Counted from the first letter of the stretch, positions 15,318-24,740 are shown. The stretch: DNA of 64,000 bases from Flagellimonas chongwuensis (GCF_013376415.1 NZ_WYET01000001.1:310001-374000), one strand, 5' to 3'. Numbers and translations: made by a program. Notes: generated by a model from the sequence alone, not told the origin.

Positions 15318-16409
15318 CTACTTATCGGAATCCCTACTATTCATGGCCATTTTAGCTATATCCCGTGTGATTTTTGTGGGTGAGTTGCAATCACAGTTGC
15401 TCAAACCTATCACATAAATATCTTCCTTTGGCAAATAAACTCCCATAGATTTATATCCAAAGATAGACCCGCCATGCTCAAAGCTTTTTGTACCGTTCAA
15501 AGTTTCAACATGCCATCCATAACCATAATCGGTTTGCTCTCCATTGTTCAACCTATAATTGACAAAGGCTTTGTTCATAGTTTCTTTACTGAGCAATACA
15601 TTGTTTTTGATTGCTTCCTCCCATTTGAGCATATCATCCACAGTGGACATCAACGAACCGGATGCAAAGGGTATAGAATAACTGATATGCCTAGAGTTAG
15701 TATATGTCTTTCCTTTACGATAACCCGAAGCTCTGTTAGGTATCACCTTTGAGTGGCTCGCATAGTAGGATGAAGACATTCCCAATTTTTCAAAAATCCG
15801 CTGTTCCACAAAACGGCCATAGCTTATCCCCGAAGCCTTTTCAATTATGTATCCTAAAATGACATAACCTGAATTGTTGTATTTGAATTGATCGCCTGGA
15901 GCAAAGTCCATTGGCTCGTTTTTAAAAAAATCGATTACCTCCAAGGGCTCCATATCATCGTTGGCAATGGCATTGAGTCCCTTGACGCTTGTAAAACTCT
16001 TTATTCCCGAAGTATGGTTCAACAGGTGGTGGATAGTGATTTTATGGCCCCGGGTCGGATAATCAGGGATGTATTTGGTTATTTCATCATCCAAACGGAG
16101 CTTTCCTTTTTCCATCAACATTAAAATGGAGATAGCGGTAAACTGTTTGGTCATGGAACCGATTTCGAAAACATTATTTGTCTCCATCGGCACTTGAAGT
16201 TCGAGGTCTGCCAATCCAAAAGCCTTTTTGTAAATAATGTCCCCTTTTTTAGCTACCAAAAAAACGGCCCCTGGATTATTATCAGTAAATTTCTCTTTGA
16301 GCTTGTTGTCTATTTGGTACGATAGGTCTTGAGCATTCAAACTTAATTGAGACCCTACTAAAACAATAAACCACAAAAGCCCCGCTCCCTTACAAATTCC
16401 GATTTTCAT
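15318..16409 (-). CDS. Serine hydrolase of the class C beta-lactamase family
   Basis: The 363-residue protein has a signal peptide (cut about after SLNA) and the serine beta-lactamase/DD-peptidase fold. The nucleophile motif SxxK is SMTKQF at about residue 85, the YxN motif is KYNNSGYVILGY, and the third motif is HGG in FEHGGSIFGYKS. Such proteins in Bacteroidetes are usually esterases or D-amino-acid peptidases in the periplasm, so antibiotic hydrolysis should not be assumed. It lies 77 bases downstream of the neighbour cation-transporter gene's start and is on the same strand. Confidence 0.85.
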   Translation of the reverse strand: MKIGICKGAGLLWFIVLVGSQLSLNAQDLSYQIDNKLKEKFTDNNPGAVFLVAKKGDIIYKKAFGLADLELQVPMETNNVFEIGSMTKQFTAISILMLMEKGKLRLDDEITKYIPDYPTRGHKITIHHLLNHTSGIKSFTSVKGLNAIANDDMEPLEVIDFFKNEPMDFAPGDQFKYNNSGYVILGYIIEKASGISYGRFVEQRIFEKLGMSSSYYASHSKVIPNRASGYRKGKTYTNSRHISYSIPFASGSLMSTVDDMLKWEEAIKNNVLLSKETMNKAFVNYRLNNGEQTDYGYGWHVETLNGTKSFEHGGSIFGYKSMGVYLPKEDIYVIGLSNCDCNSPTKITRDIAKMAMNSRDSDK

Positions 16410-16481
16410 TTTTACCTTACGTTTTTCGATTTGTAAGGTATGACGGCACTTTGTCAGAAAAGGTTACAATGTTCAAGGAAA

Positions 16482-16655
16482 TTATTCAGAGCCCCGCTTT
16501 TTCTTATTGAAATGGTATATGCCGTAAGCGATAACCACCAAAACCACAAAAGGGAGATAGCTCCCGATGACCACACCTATTTCGTAGGAGCTATCGGGAG
16601 CTTCCGCTATCTTTTTTTCAATGTCGGATTGTTGAATGAATAATAGGAACTTCAT
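16482..16655 (-). CDS. 57-residue single-pass membrane protein behind pepP
   Basis: This frame is too short for most gene callers but is convincing by context: its ATG at 16655 lies 5 bases after the stop of the aminopeptidase gene. The product has a polar N-terminal third, a single membrane segment (IGVVIGSYLPFVVLVVIAYGIY) and a basic tail NKKKRGSE, which fits an inner-membrane microprotein with the tail in the cytoplasm. A perfect 10-base inverted repeat (AGCTCCCGAT at 16559-16568 against 16593-16602) lies inside the frame. The function is unknown. Confidence 0.6.
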   Translation of the reverse strand: MKFLLFIQQSDIEKKIAEAPDSSYEIGVVIGSYLPFVVLVVIAYGIYHFNKKKRGSE

Positions 16656-16660
16656 AAGGA

Positions 16661-17953
16661 TTATTTATTCATCAACTCTTCGATTTCTTCAATTTCAATA
16701 GGAATATTTCGCATGAGGTTAAATGGTTCTCCTTTTTCTTGGATAACCACATCATCCTCCAAACGGATGCCCATTCCCTCTGCCGGAATGTAAATTCCCG
16801 GTTCCACCGTAAACACCATATTGGCCTTCATCGGTGTTTTTAATTCGCCGTAGTCGTGTGTATTCAAACCGATATGGTGACTGGTGCCGTGCATAAAGTA
16901 TTTTTTGTACGCTGGCCAATCTGGGTTTTCATTCTGCACATCAGCTTTATCCAAGAGGCCGAGTCCTATTAACTCGGAAGTCATGAGCTTGCCCACTTCT
17001 TTATGGTACTCCGCCCAAATGGTACCCGGAACCAACATTTTAGTGGCTTCATCCTTGACGCGAAGTACCGCGCTGTATACTTCTTTTTGCCTGTCGGTAA
17101 ATCTACCGTTGGCAGGAATAGTTCGGGTCATGTCACTAGAATAGTTGGCGTACTCAGCGGCAAGATCCAACAAAATCATATCGCCATCCTTCACTTCTTG
17201 GTTGTTCTCCAAATAGTGTAGTACGTTGGCATTGCTCCCAGAGGCTATAATGGGACTGTAGGCAAAACCTTTGGACCGGTTACGGACAAATTCGTGAAGG
17301 AACTCGGCTTCCATTTCGTGCTCCCAAACGCCCGGTTTCACAAACTCCAATATACGCCTGAATCCTTTCTCTGTAATGTCGCATGCCTTCTGCATCAATT
17401 CTATCTCCTCGGGCTCCTTTACACCTCTAATATTCTGCAAAATGGGATTACTTTTGGCCCATTGGTGAGCAGGATATTCTTTCTTGCATTTTTCTATGAA
17501 ACGATCTTCACGTGTCTGCGTTTCCACCGCTTGGCGGTAATGCTCGTTAGTGTTGAAATATATGGTGTCCGCTTCGGTCATCAAATCAAAAAAGATCTTG
17601 TCAAAATCGGTGAGCCAATACACGGTTTGTATTCCCGATACCTCGGTGGCTTTTTCCTTGGTAAGCTTTGCGCCTTCCCAAACAGCGATATGGTCGTTGG
17701 TTTCCCTAACAAACAGAATCTCCCTATGTTTTGAGTCCATAGCATCGGGGAACAATAACAAAATAGTTTCTTCCTGGTCCGCACCGCTCAGATAAAATAG
17801 ATCACGGTCCTGTTCAAACGGCAAGGTGCTATCGGCACCTATGGGGTAGATGTCGTTGGAGTTGAATATCGCAATGCTCTTGGGCCGCATATGGGCCATA
17901 AATTTCTTACGGTTTTTCACAAAAAGATTACTGTCTATCTGGAAGTATTTCAT
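16661..17953 (-). CDS. pepP: Xaa-Pro aminopeptidase (aminopeptidase P family)
   Basis: This is a metal-dependent M24B peptidase of 430 residues that removes N-terminal residues before proline. The five metal ligands are visible: two Asp in ILLDLAAEYANYSSDMTR, His in HGTSHHIGLNTHD, Glu in VFTVEPGIYIP and Glu in GIRLEDDVV. An N-terminal aminopeptidase-P domain precedes the catalytic part. No signal peptide is present, so it is cytoplasmic. The gene has the best promoter of its region (17973-18003), and the small membrane protein at 16482-16655 follows at once. Confidence 0.93.
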   Translation of the reverse strand: MKYFQIDSNLFVKNRKKFMAHMRPKSIAIFNSNDIYPIGADSTLPFEQDRDLFYLSGADQEETILLLFPDAMDSKHREILFVRETNDHIAVWEGAKLTKEKATEVSGIQTVYWLTDFDKIFFDLMTEADTIYFNTNEHYRQAVETQTREDRFIEKCKKEYPAHQWAKSNPILQNIRGVKEPEEIELMQKACDITEKGFRRILEFVKPGVWEHEMEAEFLHEFVRNRSKGFAYSPIIASGSNANVLHYLENNQEVKDGDMILLDLAAEYANYSSDMTRTIPANGRFTDRQKEVYSAVLRVKDEATKMLVPGTIWAEYHKEVGKLMTSELIGLGLLDKADVQNENPDWPAYKKYFMHGTSHHIGLNTHDYGELKTPMKANMVFTVEPGIYIPAEGMGIRLEDDVVIQEKGEPFNLMRNIPIEIEEIEELMNK

Positions 17954-17972
17954 AGTTGTATTTTGATTTCCC

Positions 17973-18003
17973 CAAATTTAGGTAATTGCGTTACCGAAGA
18001 CAA
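17973..18003 (-). promoter_or_regulatory. pepP promoter (Bacteroidetes -33/-7 type)
   Basis: On the minus strand TTG (18003-18001) is followed by exactly 20 bases and TAAATTTG (17980-17973). The -7 element lies 19 bases before the pepP ATG at 17953. The same two boxes with the same spacing occur in front of sdhC, which supports both. Confidence 0.75.
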
Positions 18004-18032
18004 ATTCTTACCTTCCATATCAAATTGAAAAA

Positions 18033-18422
18033 ATGCAACTCAACCTAAGCATACCTGCCTTACTTTTTCCCGCTATTTCCTTGACCATGTTGGCCTATAA
18101 TGCTAGGTACTTGGCCATTGCCGCGCTCATCCGGCAATTGCACAAACAGTTCGAAGAAACCTCTGCCCAGCCCTTAAAACAACAGATCAATCAATTAAGA
18201 AACCGGCTAAGCATTATAAAGAACATGCAAGCTTCGGCCATTATCAGCTTTTTATTGGCGGCGGTCACGATGTTCCTTGTATATGTGGAGATGGAGGTTT
18301 GGGCCAACATTATTTTTGGTATAAGTCTGATTTTTCTCATGATTTCGCTGATTCTCTCACTTTTAGAGGTTCAACTTTCTACCAAAGCCCTTGGCATTCA
18401 GTTGAAGAATATGGAAAAATAA
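18033..18422 (+). CDS. DUF2721 family membrane protein
   Basis: The 129-residue protein has two or three hydrophobic segments (about 7-30, 70-90, 95-115) separated by a charged helix with RQLHKQFEETSAQ, the layout of the DUF2721 family. Its function is unknown. It is divergently arranged to pepP with an 80-base shared intergenic region and has no clear partner downstream. Confidence 0.75.
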   Translation: MQLNLSIPALLFPAISLTMLAYNARYLAIAALIRQLHKQFEETSAQPLKQQINQLRNRLSIIKNMQASAIISFLLAAVTMFLVYVEMEVWANIIFGISLIFLMISLILSLLEVQLSTKALGIQLKNMEK

Positions 18423-18562
18423 TAAGCTATTTAAACAAGGTGTGTAGGAATACTTCTTCGTGCGCTCAGTGCTTAAAAATCAACCGTCAATTGAAAAGGG
18501 CCTTGTACCAATTCTAAAGGGTCATTGGTAAACCCGATTCAAATAAAACTTCTGCTTACATC

Positions 18563-18570
18563 TACTTTTG
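18563..18570 (+). promoter_or_regulatory. -7 element upstream of the gene at 18605
   Basis: TACTTTTG matches TAnnTTTG and lies 34 bases before the ATG at 18605. No TTG is seen 20 bases upstream, so only the -7 part is supported. Confidence 0.4.
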
Positions 18571-18604
18571 CGCATAAATTTTATACATAATATAGAGAAG
18601 GATT

Positions 18605-19033
18605 ATGCAGCGCGTTAGGGAGTTGGAGTTTTTCAAAAAAATAAAACAGATCAGGGAGTATGAGTTTGGGACCTTCTATTTTTTCGATGGTTTGGTCATT
18701 TCAGAAATGAACGAAGGTGAAACTTTTAATTGGGACATAGCGGAAACCATAATTAAAGTTGCTTACGAAGTTTTGGGAAAGGACAAACCCATTGCCTATA
18801 TCAGTAATCGCATCCATAATTATTCGGTAGTGCCCACAGATTGGCTAAAGTTTTATAAACATCGCCACAAATTGGAATTTTATTCCATTGTAGCCTACAA
18901 CAATAGTGGATTGACGAGCGTGATTTTAGAAAAGTTATTTTTTAAGGATAAAATACGTCAGTTTTCCAATCTTGAAGACGCCATTAAATGGAGTCTGGCC
19001 AAAGTGAGCGATGAAATAGACTTATCTGCTTAG
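18605..19033 (+). CDS. Conserved hypothetical protein, STAS/SpoIIAA-like
   Basis: The 142-residue soluble protein alternates short strands and helices; segments such as YEFGTFYFFDGLVISEMNEG and FYSIVAYNNSGL resemble the STAS/SpoIIAA-like small domains that are frequent in flavobacteria. No catalytic motif stands out. It is convergent with the rimK-like gene. The family call is tentative, and I know no function. Confidence 0.6.
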   Translation: MQRVRELEFFKKIKQIREYEFGTFYFFDGLVISEMNEGETFNWDIAETIIKVAYEVLGKDKPIAYISNRIHNYSVVPTDWLKFYKHRHKLEFYSIVAYNNSGLTSVILEKLFFKDKIRQFSNLEDAIKWSLAKVSDEIDLSA

Positions 19034-19043
19034 AACCCTTTCA

Positions 19044-19931
19044 CTATCTACCTCGTTTTGCATTTTTCTCCACAAATTGAACAATGGTTTTGGCCACGTT
19101 TACACCAGTGGCCGCCTCAATTCCTTTTAAGCCCGGCGAGGCGTTTACCTCAATAAGCAAAGGGCCGTTTTTGGAACGGATCAAATCCACTCCGGCCACA
19201 CCCAGCCCCAAATGTTTGGTAGCATTGATGGCGATGAATTTTTCACGGGGCGTCAACTGCACTTTTTGAGTCTCGGCACCACGGTGCACATTCGACCTAA
19301 AATCGTCCAGACCGCTGGTCCGCTTCATACTGGCCACAATTTTGTTGTCCACGACCACAATCCTGAGATCTTCCCCATTGGCCTCTTCAATATACTCCTG
19401 CAACAAAATACTGGTGCTCATGTTATACAATGTATCTATGACGGACTTGGCAGATTTTTTGCTTTCGGCCAAAATAACACCCTTGCCCTGGGTGCCTTCC
19501 TGTAGTTTGATGATCACCGGGGCTCCGCCCAAAAGCTCAATCTGGTGCTCCACATTATTGGGGTTGATGGAAAACACCGTTTTTGGCACTGGAATTCCTT
19601 TCTTGAACATCATTTGCAAAGTGGAAACCTTGTTCCTGGCCCGAATGATTCCAAGAGACTTTGCCGTACTGAATATATTGTTCATCTCGAATTGCTTCAC
19701 TATCGCAGCACCATGTCTTGTAACTGTGGTTCCGATTCTTGGCACAACTGCATCAAACTCATCGGTAATGTTGTCGGCTTCATAAAAAATCTGGGGCTTT
19801 TCTCCTCCCAACTGTACGGAACACTTGGTGTGGTCTATATGCTCCACATAATGGCCTGCTTTTTCAAACTCCTCGGCAATCCTGGAAGTGGAATACACGT
19901 TGAGGCTTACGGAAAGTAGGGCAATGTCCAT
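19044..19931 (-). CDS. rimK: RimK-type ATP-grasp glutamate ligase
   Basis: The 295-residue protein is an ATP-grasp ligase of the RimK family, which adds glutamate to the C-terminus of ribosomal protein S6 or to related acceptors. Visible motifs are VIIKLQEGTQGKGVILAES (glycine-rich ATP loop, about 140-160), QEYIEEANGEDLRIVVV, and GPLLIEVNASPGLKGIE with the metal-binding Glu and Asn near the end. The length is close to the 300 residues of E. coli RimK. The protease partner RimB/RimP-like is not next to it in this window, so the exact substrate stays open. Confidence 0.85.
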   Translation of the reverse strand: MDIALLSVSLNVYSTSRIAEEFEKAGHYVEHIDHTKCSVQLGGEKPQIFYEADNITDEFDAVVPRIGTTVTRHGAAIVKQFEMNNIFSTAKSLGIIRARNKVSTLQMMFKKGIPVPKTVFSINPNNVEHQIELLGGAPVIIKLQEGTQGKGVILAESKKSAKSVIDTLYNMSTSILLQEYIEEANGEDLRIVVVDNKIVASMKRTSGLDDFRSNVHRGAETQKVQLTPREKFIAINATKHLGLGVAGVDLIRSKNGPLLIEVNASPGLKGIEAATGVNVAKTIVQFVEKNAKRGR

Positions 19932-20012
19932 TGATATTATAAATTTTATCCAAATTCGAACAATTATTTGGATTTTCCTTTTACCAGCCGTTTTTCTTTT
20001 GATGCAAGAGGG

Positions 20013-21545
20013 TTATACCGTAAGTTTAGGCAGGTTCATAATTACCGTTGTTCCCAGTGCCTTTCCAGTTTCTTCGTCTTTTATATCGTAAATGGTATAG
20101 CTGAAATCCTCGTGGTATTTTTTGGAAAAAAAATCCAATCTATCCTGAACGATGGTCAATCCCAAGGATTGCCCCTTCAAGGGATTTTGGCGGTTTTTAA
20201 GACGGGATGCTTCCCGCCCAACACCGTTATCCTCAACGATAACCGTAAGACAACCCCCTTCATCGGTTTCTTGGACTTTAATGACCAACTGTTTTTTGCC
20301 TTTTTTTGTGGTAAGTCCGTGCCAAATGGAATTTTCCACAAAGGGTTGAAGTATGAGGGAGGGAATTAAAATATCATCTGGAGCTATTCCTTCATCAATT
20401 TCAGCATTGTACTCAATGTTGTTTTTGAATCGGTCACTTTCAATTTCTGTGTACATTTCAATAATGTCCAACTCCTCTTTTAAGGTCACAAGGTCTTTTC
20501 TTGAACTTTCCAAGATGCCGCGTATCAGTTTGGAGAACCTGCCCAGATAATAAATGGCCTTCTCTTGGTCGTTTTCTATTAGATAGGATTTAATGGAATT
20601 GAGCGCGTTGAAAATAAAATGAGGGTTCATTTGACTTCGTAAAGCATCGAGCTTGAGCTGTGCGAACCTATTTTCCATTTTCATGGTAAGTTTTTCGGTC
20701 CGCTCCCTTTGGGCCTCCGAACTAAGACCCTCTATTTCTGCTTTGGTCTGTAAGAGCTCATCCGATAGGGTTCGGTTGATACTCTCCTTGATCACTTGGT
20801 TTTCCTCCAATTGCTCAATATATTTTTTCTGTACATGGGCCTTATCCCTGTAGACCATTTTTTGCTCCAGTCCGATGGCCAGGGCAAACAATAAGCTTTC
20901 AAGCAGTACACCAAGATAAAAGATGTACAATGTTTCGTCGCTGGCCCTACTTTCTTCAAAAGAATACAGGGTGATGATAAGATACGAAACAAAAAGCGCC
21001 GACATGCCCGAGAGAATATACCACTTGATGATACGGTCTTGTTTGAGAACCAAATAGAACCCTCCCACAAAAACGATCAGGCTCATGGGCAAAAAGAAGA
21101 ATCCATGGAAATAATCGATTAAATAAGACCTGGGATTCATCAATTGGACGGCCCATAAGACCAAATATAACGGCGCGACCCCCAAATAGGCCCGGTATGC
21201 CCATTTAACAAATTTTGGATGGTCGTTCTTGAGCTGCATGATATCCAGGACAAAAAAGCTGAACAGCATAGAGGCAAACAATTGTGTGGGGTAATGAACC
21301 CAGGCTACAAAGCCTCTTCCGGAAGGACTATGAAAAAAGTCCGAAAAAAAGACACCTTCCACATATTTCATCAACGTAACGCCGGTAACCAAGGCATATA
21401 GGGAGTAAAAAAGGTAAAACCGCTTCTTGTGCTGAAAAAACTGAATCAGAAAGAAAACAAAAAGATAGAACAGTACGGAAACCACAAGGAACCCAAATCC
21501 ATTCTGGTTACTTTCCTTGAAAAAGTCTGTCAAATTTTTCAGCAT
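20013..21545 (-). CDS. LytS-type sensor histidine kinase with seven-helix membrane sensor
   Basis: The 510-residue kinase begins with about seven membrane helices (residues about 10-240) of the 7TM-DISM type, then a coiled coil (about 245-290) and a His_kinase (LytS/YehU) domain. The phospho-acceptor His lies in SQMNPHFIFNALNS at about 310. The ATPase domain has the N-box QPFVENSIWHGL and the G-box VIVEDNGVGRE, so it is intact. It is the partner of the LytTR regulator whose gene ends 9 bases upstream. The signal is unknown. Confidence 0.9.
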   Translation of the reverse strand: MLKNLTDFFKESNQNGFGFLVVSVLFYLFVFFLIQFFQHKKRFYLFYSLYALVTGVTLMKYVEGVFFSDFFHSPSGRGFVAWVHYPTQLFASMLFSFFVLDIMQLKNDHPKFVKWAYRAYLGVAPLYLVLWAVQLMNPRSYLIDYFHGFFFLPMSLIVFVGGFYLVLKQDRIIKWYILSGMSALFVSYLIITLYSFEESRASDETLYIFYLGVLLESLLFALAIGLEQKMVYRDKAHVQKKYIEQLEENQVIKESINRTLSDELLQTKAEIEGLSSEAQRERTEKLTMKMENRFAQLKLDALRSQMNPHFIFNALNSIKSYLIENDQEKAIYYLGRFSKLIRGILESSRKDLVTLKEELDIIEMYTEIESDRFKNNIEYNAEIDEGIAPDDILIPSLILQPFVENSIWHGLTTKKGKKQLVIKVQETDEGGCLTVIVEDNGVGREASRLKNRQNPLKGQSLGLTIVQDRLDFFSKKYHEDFSYTIYDIKDEETGKALGTTVIMNLPKLTV

Positions 21546-21554
21546 AAAGTCATC

Positions 21555-22289
21555 TTAGCTCATCTTGTTTAAAAAAGCCTCTTTTTTGGTTCTAGAAACG
21601 GGTATTTTCTTTTGGTTCAACAATACCAAATATCCATCGGACCGTAAATACTCCTTCACCTTGAGCAAATGAACAATATAGGAATTATGTACCCTGAAGA
21701 ACATTCGGTTGGGAAGCATGTCCTCCAGCTCCTTCAATTTTTTTGATACCAACAACTCTTCTCCCGATTCCAAAAAGGTTTTTGAATAATTCCCATCCGA
21801 TTCGCAATACACGATTTCGTTCACACGCAGGAACAAGATTTTTCCACTTACAGGAATCTGAACAATCTGTGGTGAACTTGCCCGGGAAAGGGCTTCAAAA
21901 GTCTGTTCAAATTGGTGTTTAAAATTTTGTGCACCGTTCAATTTTTTCAGCTTTTCCACAACGCCCAAAATATCATCTTGATCTACCGGTTTCAAAAGGT
22001 AATCCACCGCACTCTCTTTAATTGCCCTGATGGCATATTGATTGTACGCTGTAGTGATTACAACGGCGAAGTTGCGGTATTCCAATTTTTCCAAAAGGGA
22101 AAACCCGCTCATTTCGGGCATTTCAATATCCAAAAAAACGCAATCGGGCTTTAAATAGTTGATTCCAGATATGGCCTCTACCGGGGAGGTAAACGTTTCA
22201 ATGATCGAGATAAAGTCCGAGTGTTTTCTCAATTCCCAAGAAAGGCTATTGATGGCAGCCAACTCGTCATCCACAATAATTACCCTCAT
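21555..22289 (-). CDS. LytTR-family response regulator
   Basis: The 244-residue protein combines a receiver domain and a LytTR DNA-binding domain. The phospho-acceptor is Asp54 in DCVFLDIEMPEMSG, with acidic residues in VDDEL at 7-9 and Lys100 in DYLLKPVD. The LytTR domain runs from about 140 to the end with YCESDGNYSKTF and FFRVHNSYIVHL. The frame is open to 22340, but MRVIIVDDE at 22289 is the family start. LytTR domains bind paired direct repeats 21 bases apart, such as those at 1022-1051. It is co-transcribed with the kinase gene downstream. Confidence 0.92.
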   Translation of the reverse strand: MRVIIVDDELAAINSLSWELRKHSDFISIIETFTSPVEAISGINYLKPDCVFLDIEMPEMSGFSLLEKLEYRNFAVVITTAYNQYAIRAIKESAVDYLLKPVDQDDILGVVEKLKKLNGAQNFKHQFEQTFEALSRASSPQIVQIPVSGKILFLRVNEIVYCESDGNYSKTFLESGEELLVSKKLKELEDMLPNRMFFRVHNSYIVHLLKVKEYLRSDGYLVLLNQKKIPVSRTKKEAFLNKMS

Positions 22290-22543
22290 GATGGTTTCTT
22301 CTTTGTTCCAAATTATAACTTGAATCGTTATAAAACCCACCTATAGTGATGTTTAACATAAAATGGTGTATAAGATGCATATATGCTGTACAGATGGTAA
22401 AACTTACCTAAAAAAGAATGTAATACTCCATCGGTAACAGAAAACCATCGATCAGCATAATCATACATACATATAGTAAGGAGCGAGTTCTTGAGCTGGT
22501 CAATCCATTCTAATTTGCCAGTTGAAACCCAAAAAATTTAAAC

Positions 22544-23158
22544 ATGAAAACAAGTGAATTATCAATTAAAACATTCTTTTTAACAGCAATGTCGGTCGCA
22601 TTGATCGTCTCTTGCTCATCAGAAGATGGTGAGGATGGTGCCGTTGGACCTCAAGGGCCTCAAGGTGAACAAGGAGTCGCAGGGCCTGCCGGAGCCCAAG
22701 GTGAACAAGGGGAGCAAGGGGAAACAGGTACTGCCAATGTGATATACTCGGATTGGATAGCATCCGAATTTGGTGGTCTTGCTGCAGCCGAAGAATCCGA
22801 CCAATTGTTGGTTTCCTTTGGATTAGCTGAATTCAACAATGCAAACGACGTTCTCCTTGTCTATGGAAGACATGAAATCAATGTAATATCAAACGAGGTC
22901 TATCAATTGCCCTTTGAGCTAGTTTCCCAAAATGAAATATATAGGTATAGATTAAACCAAGGTTCAGGTTTCATAGCACTATATGCAGAAGCAGTGACCT
23001 CTGATGGAGGAACCAACGTGTTTACCTATTTTGATGACTTCAGGTATGTACTCATTCCCGGCGGGGTATCTGCTCCTGATAAATCTGCTTCAAGTGCTGT
23101 GGATTATTCTAAAATGAGCTACGAACAAGTCATCGAATATTTCAACATTCCTGAATAA
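22544..23158 (+). CDS. Lipoprotein with collagen-like Gly-X-Y stretch
   Basis: The 204-residue protein has a lipoprotein signal peptide with lipobox LIVSC (Cys at about 24) followed by SSEDGEDG, an acidic start typical of surface export. About eleven Gly-X-Y triplets (GPQGPQGEQG and similar, residues about 30-63) form a collagen-like stalk. The rest is a beta-rich domain of 140 residues that I do not recognise. It is the first gene of a plus-strand pair with the SIMPL-like gene and is divergent from the LytTR/LytS pair, about 250 bases apart. Confidence 0.75.
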   Translation: MKTSELSIKTFFLTAMSVALIVSCSSEDGEDGAVGPQGPQGEQGVAGPAGAQGEQGEQGETGTANVIYSDWIASEFGGLAAAEESDQLLVSFGLAEFNNANDVLLVYGRHEINVISNEVYQLPFELVSQNEIYRYRLNQGSGFIALYAEAVTSDGGTNVFTYFDDFRYVLIPGGVSAPDKSASSAVDYSKMSYEQVIEYFNIPE

Positions 23159-23220
23159 TCAGGTATCATAAAGTTCCCCCTAATTCAAAACATACCTATT
23201 ATTTAAGCTCCGATATAAAG

Positions 23221-23838
23221 ATGAAACAATTATTATACGTTCTCTTGGCATTGATGTCCATTTCAATGGCCGCCCAAGAACAAAGCGCTACCATTAAAGT
23301 ATTGGCCAGGGCCATCCACACAGATTCTTCTCCCACCTATAAAGCCACGGTTTCAATAAGTTCTGCATACTCTAGCTATGCTTCGGACGGCATGGATTTC
23401 GAGGAACTGAGGTCTCTCTACCAAAAAGCCCTTGAACTGAACGGTATTGCTTGGGAAGAGCTCAAGAAAAATCCACACGAGTTTGGCTTTGAAACCATGG
23501 GATACGACAAGGAAGGTGTTATTTATGAGTTTTCAACTTCGTCCATCGAAAAAATGAAAACTTTTTTGACCATAAAATCGTTGGGGCTTCAACGTTTAAA
23601 CAGTGTGGCAGTTTTAAAAATTGATGAGAGCGCAGCAAAATCGCTCTATGGTAAAGCAATGGAAGACGCTATCCATAAAGCATCCTTGATAGCCGAGGCC
23701 CTTGGCAAGGAACTCGGTGATGTAATAACTGTAGAAGACACTCAATATCTAAGCGAACAGGTGGAAACGGCCATATATTATGATCGCCCGGTCAATGAAT
23801 ACATCTATTCCCTTCAAGTGGTGTTCAAAACAAAATAA
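23221..23838 (+). CDS. SIMPL-like (DUF541) periplasmic protein
   Basis: The 205-residue protein has a signal peptide (cut about after MAA before QEQSAT) and the pattern of SIMPL/DUF541 proteins: a repeated strand-helix layout with a helix AMEDAIHKASLIAEALGKELGDVITVED near residues 140-165 that is characteristic of the family. The function of the family is poorly known. It follows the collagen-like lipoprotein after 62 bases. Confidence 0.65.
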   Translation: MKQLLYVLLALMSISMAAQEQSATIKVLARAIHTDSSPTYKATVSISSAYSSYASDGMDFEELRSLYQKALELNGIAWEELKKNPHEFGFETMGYDKEGVIYEFSTSSIEKMKTFLTIKSLGLQRLNSVAVLKIDESAAKSLYGKAMEDAIHKASLIAEALGKELGDVITVEDTQYLSEQVETAIYYDRPVNEYIYSLQVVFKTK

Positions 23839-24023
23839 ACTCCGATCCAGATATTCTCAAATACCTTATAGCTGCCTTTGCCACCATTTTCCGTAAGCTC
23901 TATCCTTTTCAATGGAATAAAATTTAAGCCCAAGTCCCTTTTTGCAGTTTTAATATATCATTTTCAAAGCTTTGCCCCTTCCCTATAATGTTTCTAAATA
24001 AGGGGGGTCTACTTGTTTATTAC

Positions 24024-24054
24024 TTGTTAAAAACTCATTCGTGCCGTAAATTTG
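24024..24054 (+). promoter_or_regulatory. sdhCAB promoter (Bacteroidetes -33/-7 type)
   Basis: TTG at 24024-24026, 20 bases, then TAAATTTG at 24047-24054. The ATG of sdhC follows at 24073, so the 5' leader would be about 15 bases. This matches the TTG-N20-TAnnTTTG layout seen before pepP. Confidence 0.75.
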
Positions 24055-24072
24055 TGTAAAAACTAACTTCTA

Positions 24073-24738
24073 ATGAGTTTGATAAAATCTTCGTTGGCCC
24101 GAAAATATGTTATGGCCCTATCGGGTCTTTTTTTGGTCACATTTTTGATTCTTCACGTGACCATTAATTTGGCCTCGGTATTTTCCCCTGATTTTTTTAA
24201 TGAAGCATCCCACTTTATGGGCTACAACCCCATAGTTCAGTTTTTGATGCAACCAATTCTAATTGCAGGTGTCATCGTACACTTTGTAATGGGCTTTGTT
24301 TTGGAGATTCAGAACAAAAAAGCCAGGAATGTAGGCTATGTTAAGTACAAAGGTAGTGCCAATGCGCCCTGGGTTTCTCGAAACATGATTTATTCAGGTC
24401 TGGTCATCCTTGCTTTCTTGGCGTTGCATTTCTATGATTTTTGGATACACGAAATGGCCTACAAATACGTAGAGGCCAATCCTGAGGACCCAACACGTTA
24501 CTATCATGAAACGGTGGAGAAATTTGCTCCTTTCTGGAGAACCATTCTTTACGTGGTTTCCTTTGTGTTGCTTAGCTTGCACTTGTGGCATGGTTTCGCT
24601 TCCTCTTTCCAATCCATGGGTGCCAATAACAAGTACACCGTTGGATTCACAAAATTTGCTAAAATATTTGCGGTCGTGGTACCCTTGGCATTCGCTTTTA
24701 TCGCCTTGTACCACCACCTTAACCCAATAACACATTAA
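24073..24738 (+). CDS. sdhC: Succinate dehydrogenase cytochrome b subunit
   Basis: This 221-residue membrane subunit has five hydrophobic helices (for example at about 10-35, 50-75, 100-125, 155-180 and 195-215). It belongs to the five-helix di-heme cytochrome b558-type family found in Bacteroidetes, in which His residues on the helices bind heme b: [23 protein letters not shown]. It anchors the flavoprotein and iron-sulfur subunits to the inner membrane and passes electrons to menaquinone. sdhA follows 2 bases later. Confidence 0.92.
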   Translation: MSLIKSSLARKYVMALSGLFLVTFLILHVTINLASVFSPDFFNEASHFMGYNPIVQFLMQPILIAGVIVHFVMGFVLEIQNKKARNVGYVKYKGSANAPWVSRNMIYSGLVILAFLALHFYDFWIHEMAYKYVEANPEDPTRYYHETVEKFAPFWRTILYVVSFVLLSLHLWHGFASSFQSMGANNKYTVGFTKFAKIFAVVVPLAFAFIALYHHLNPITH

Positions 24739-24740
24739 GT

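Noticed and set aside
22428-22450. Direct repeat CCATCG upstream of the collagen-like lipoprotein
   Set aside because: The copies are 17 bases apart, not the 21 of LytTR sites, and match the consensus poorly.
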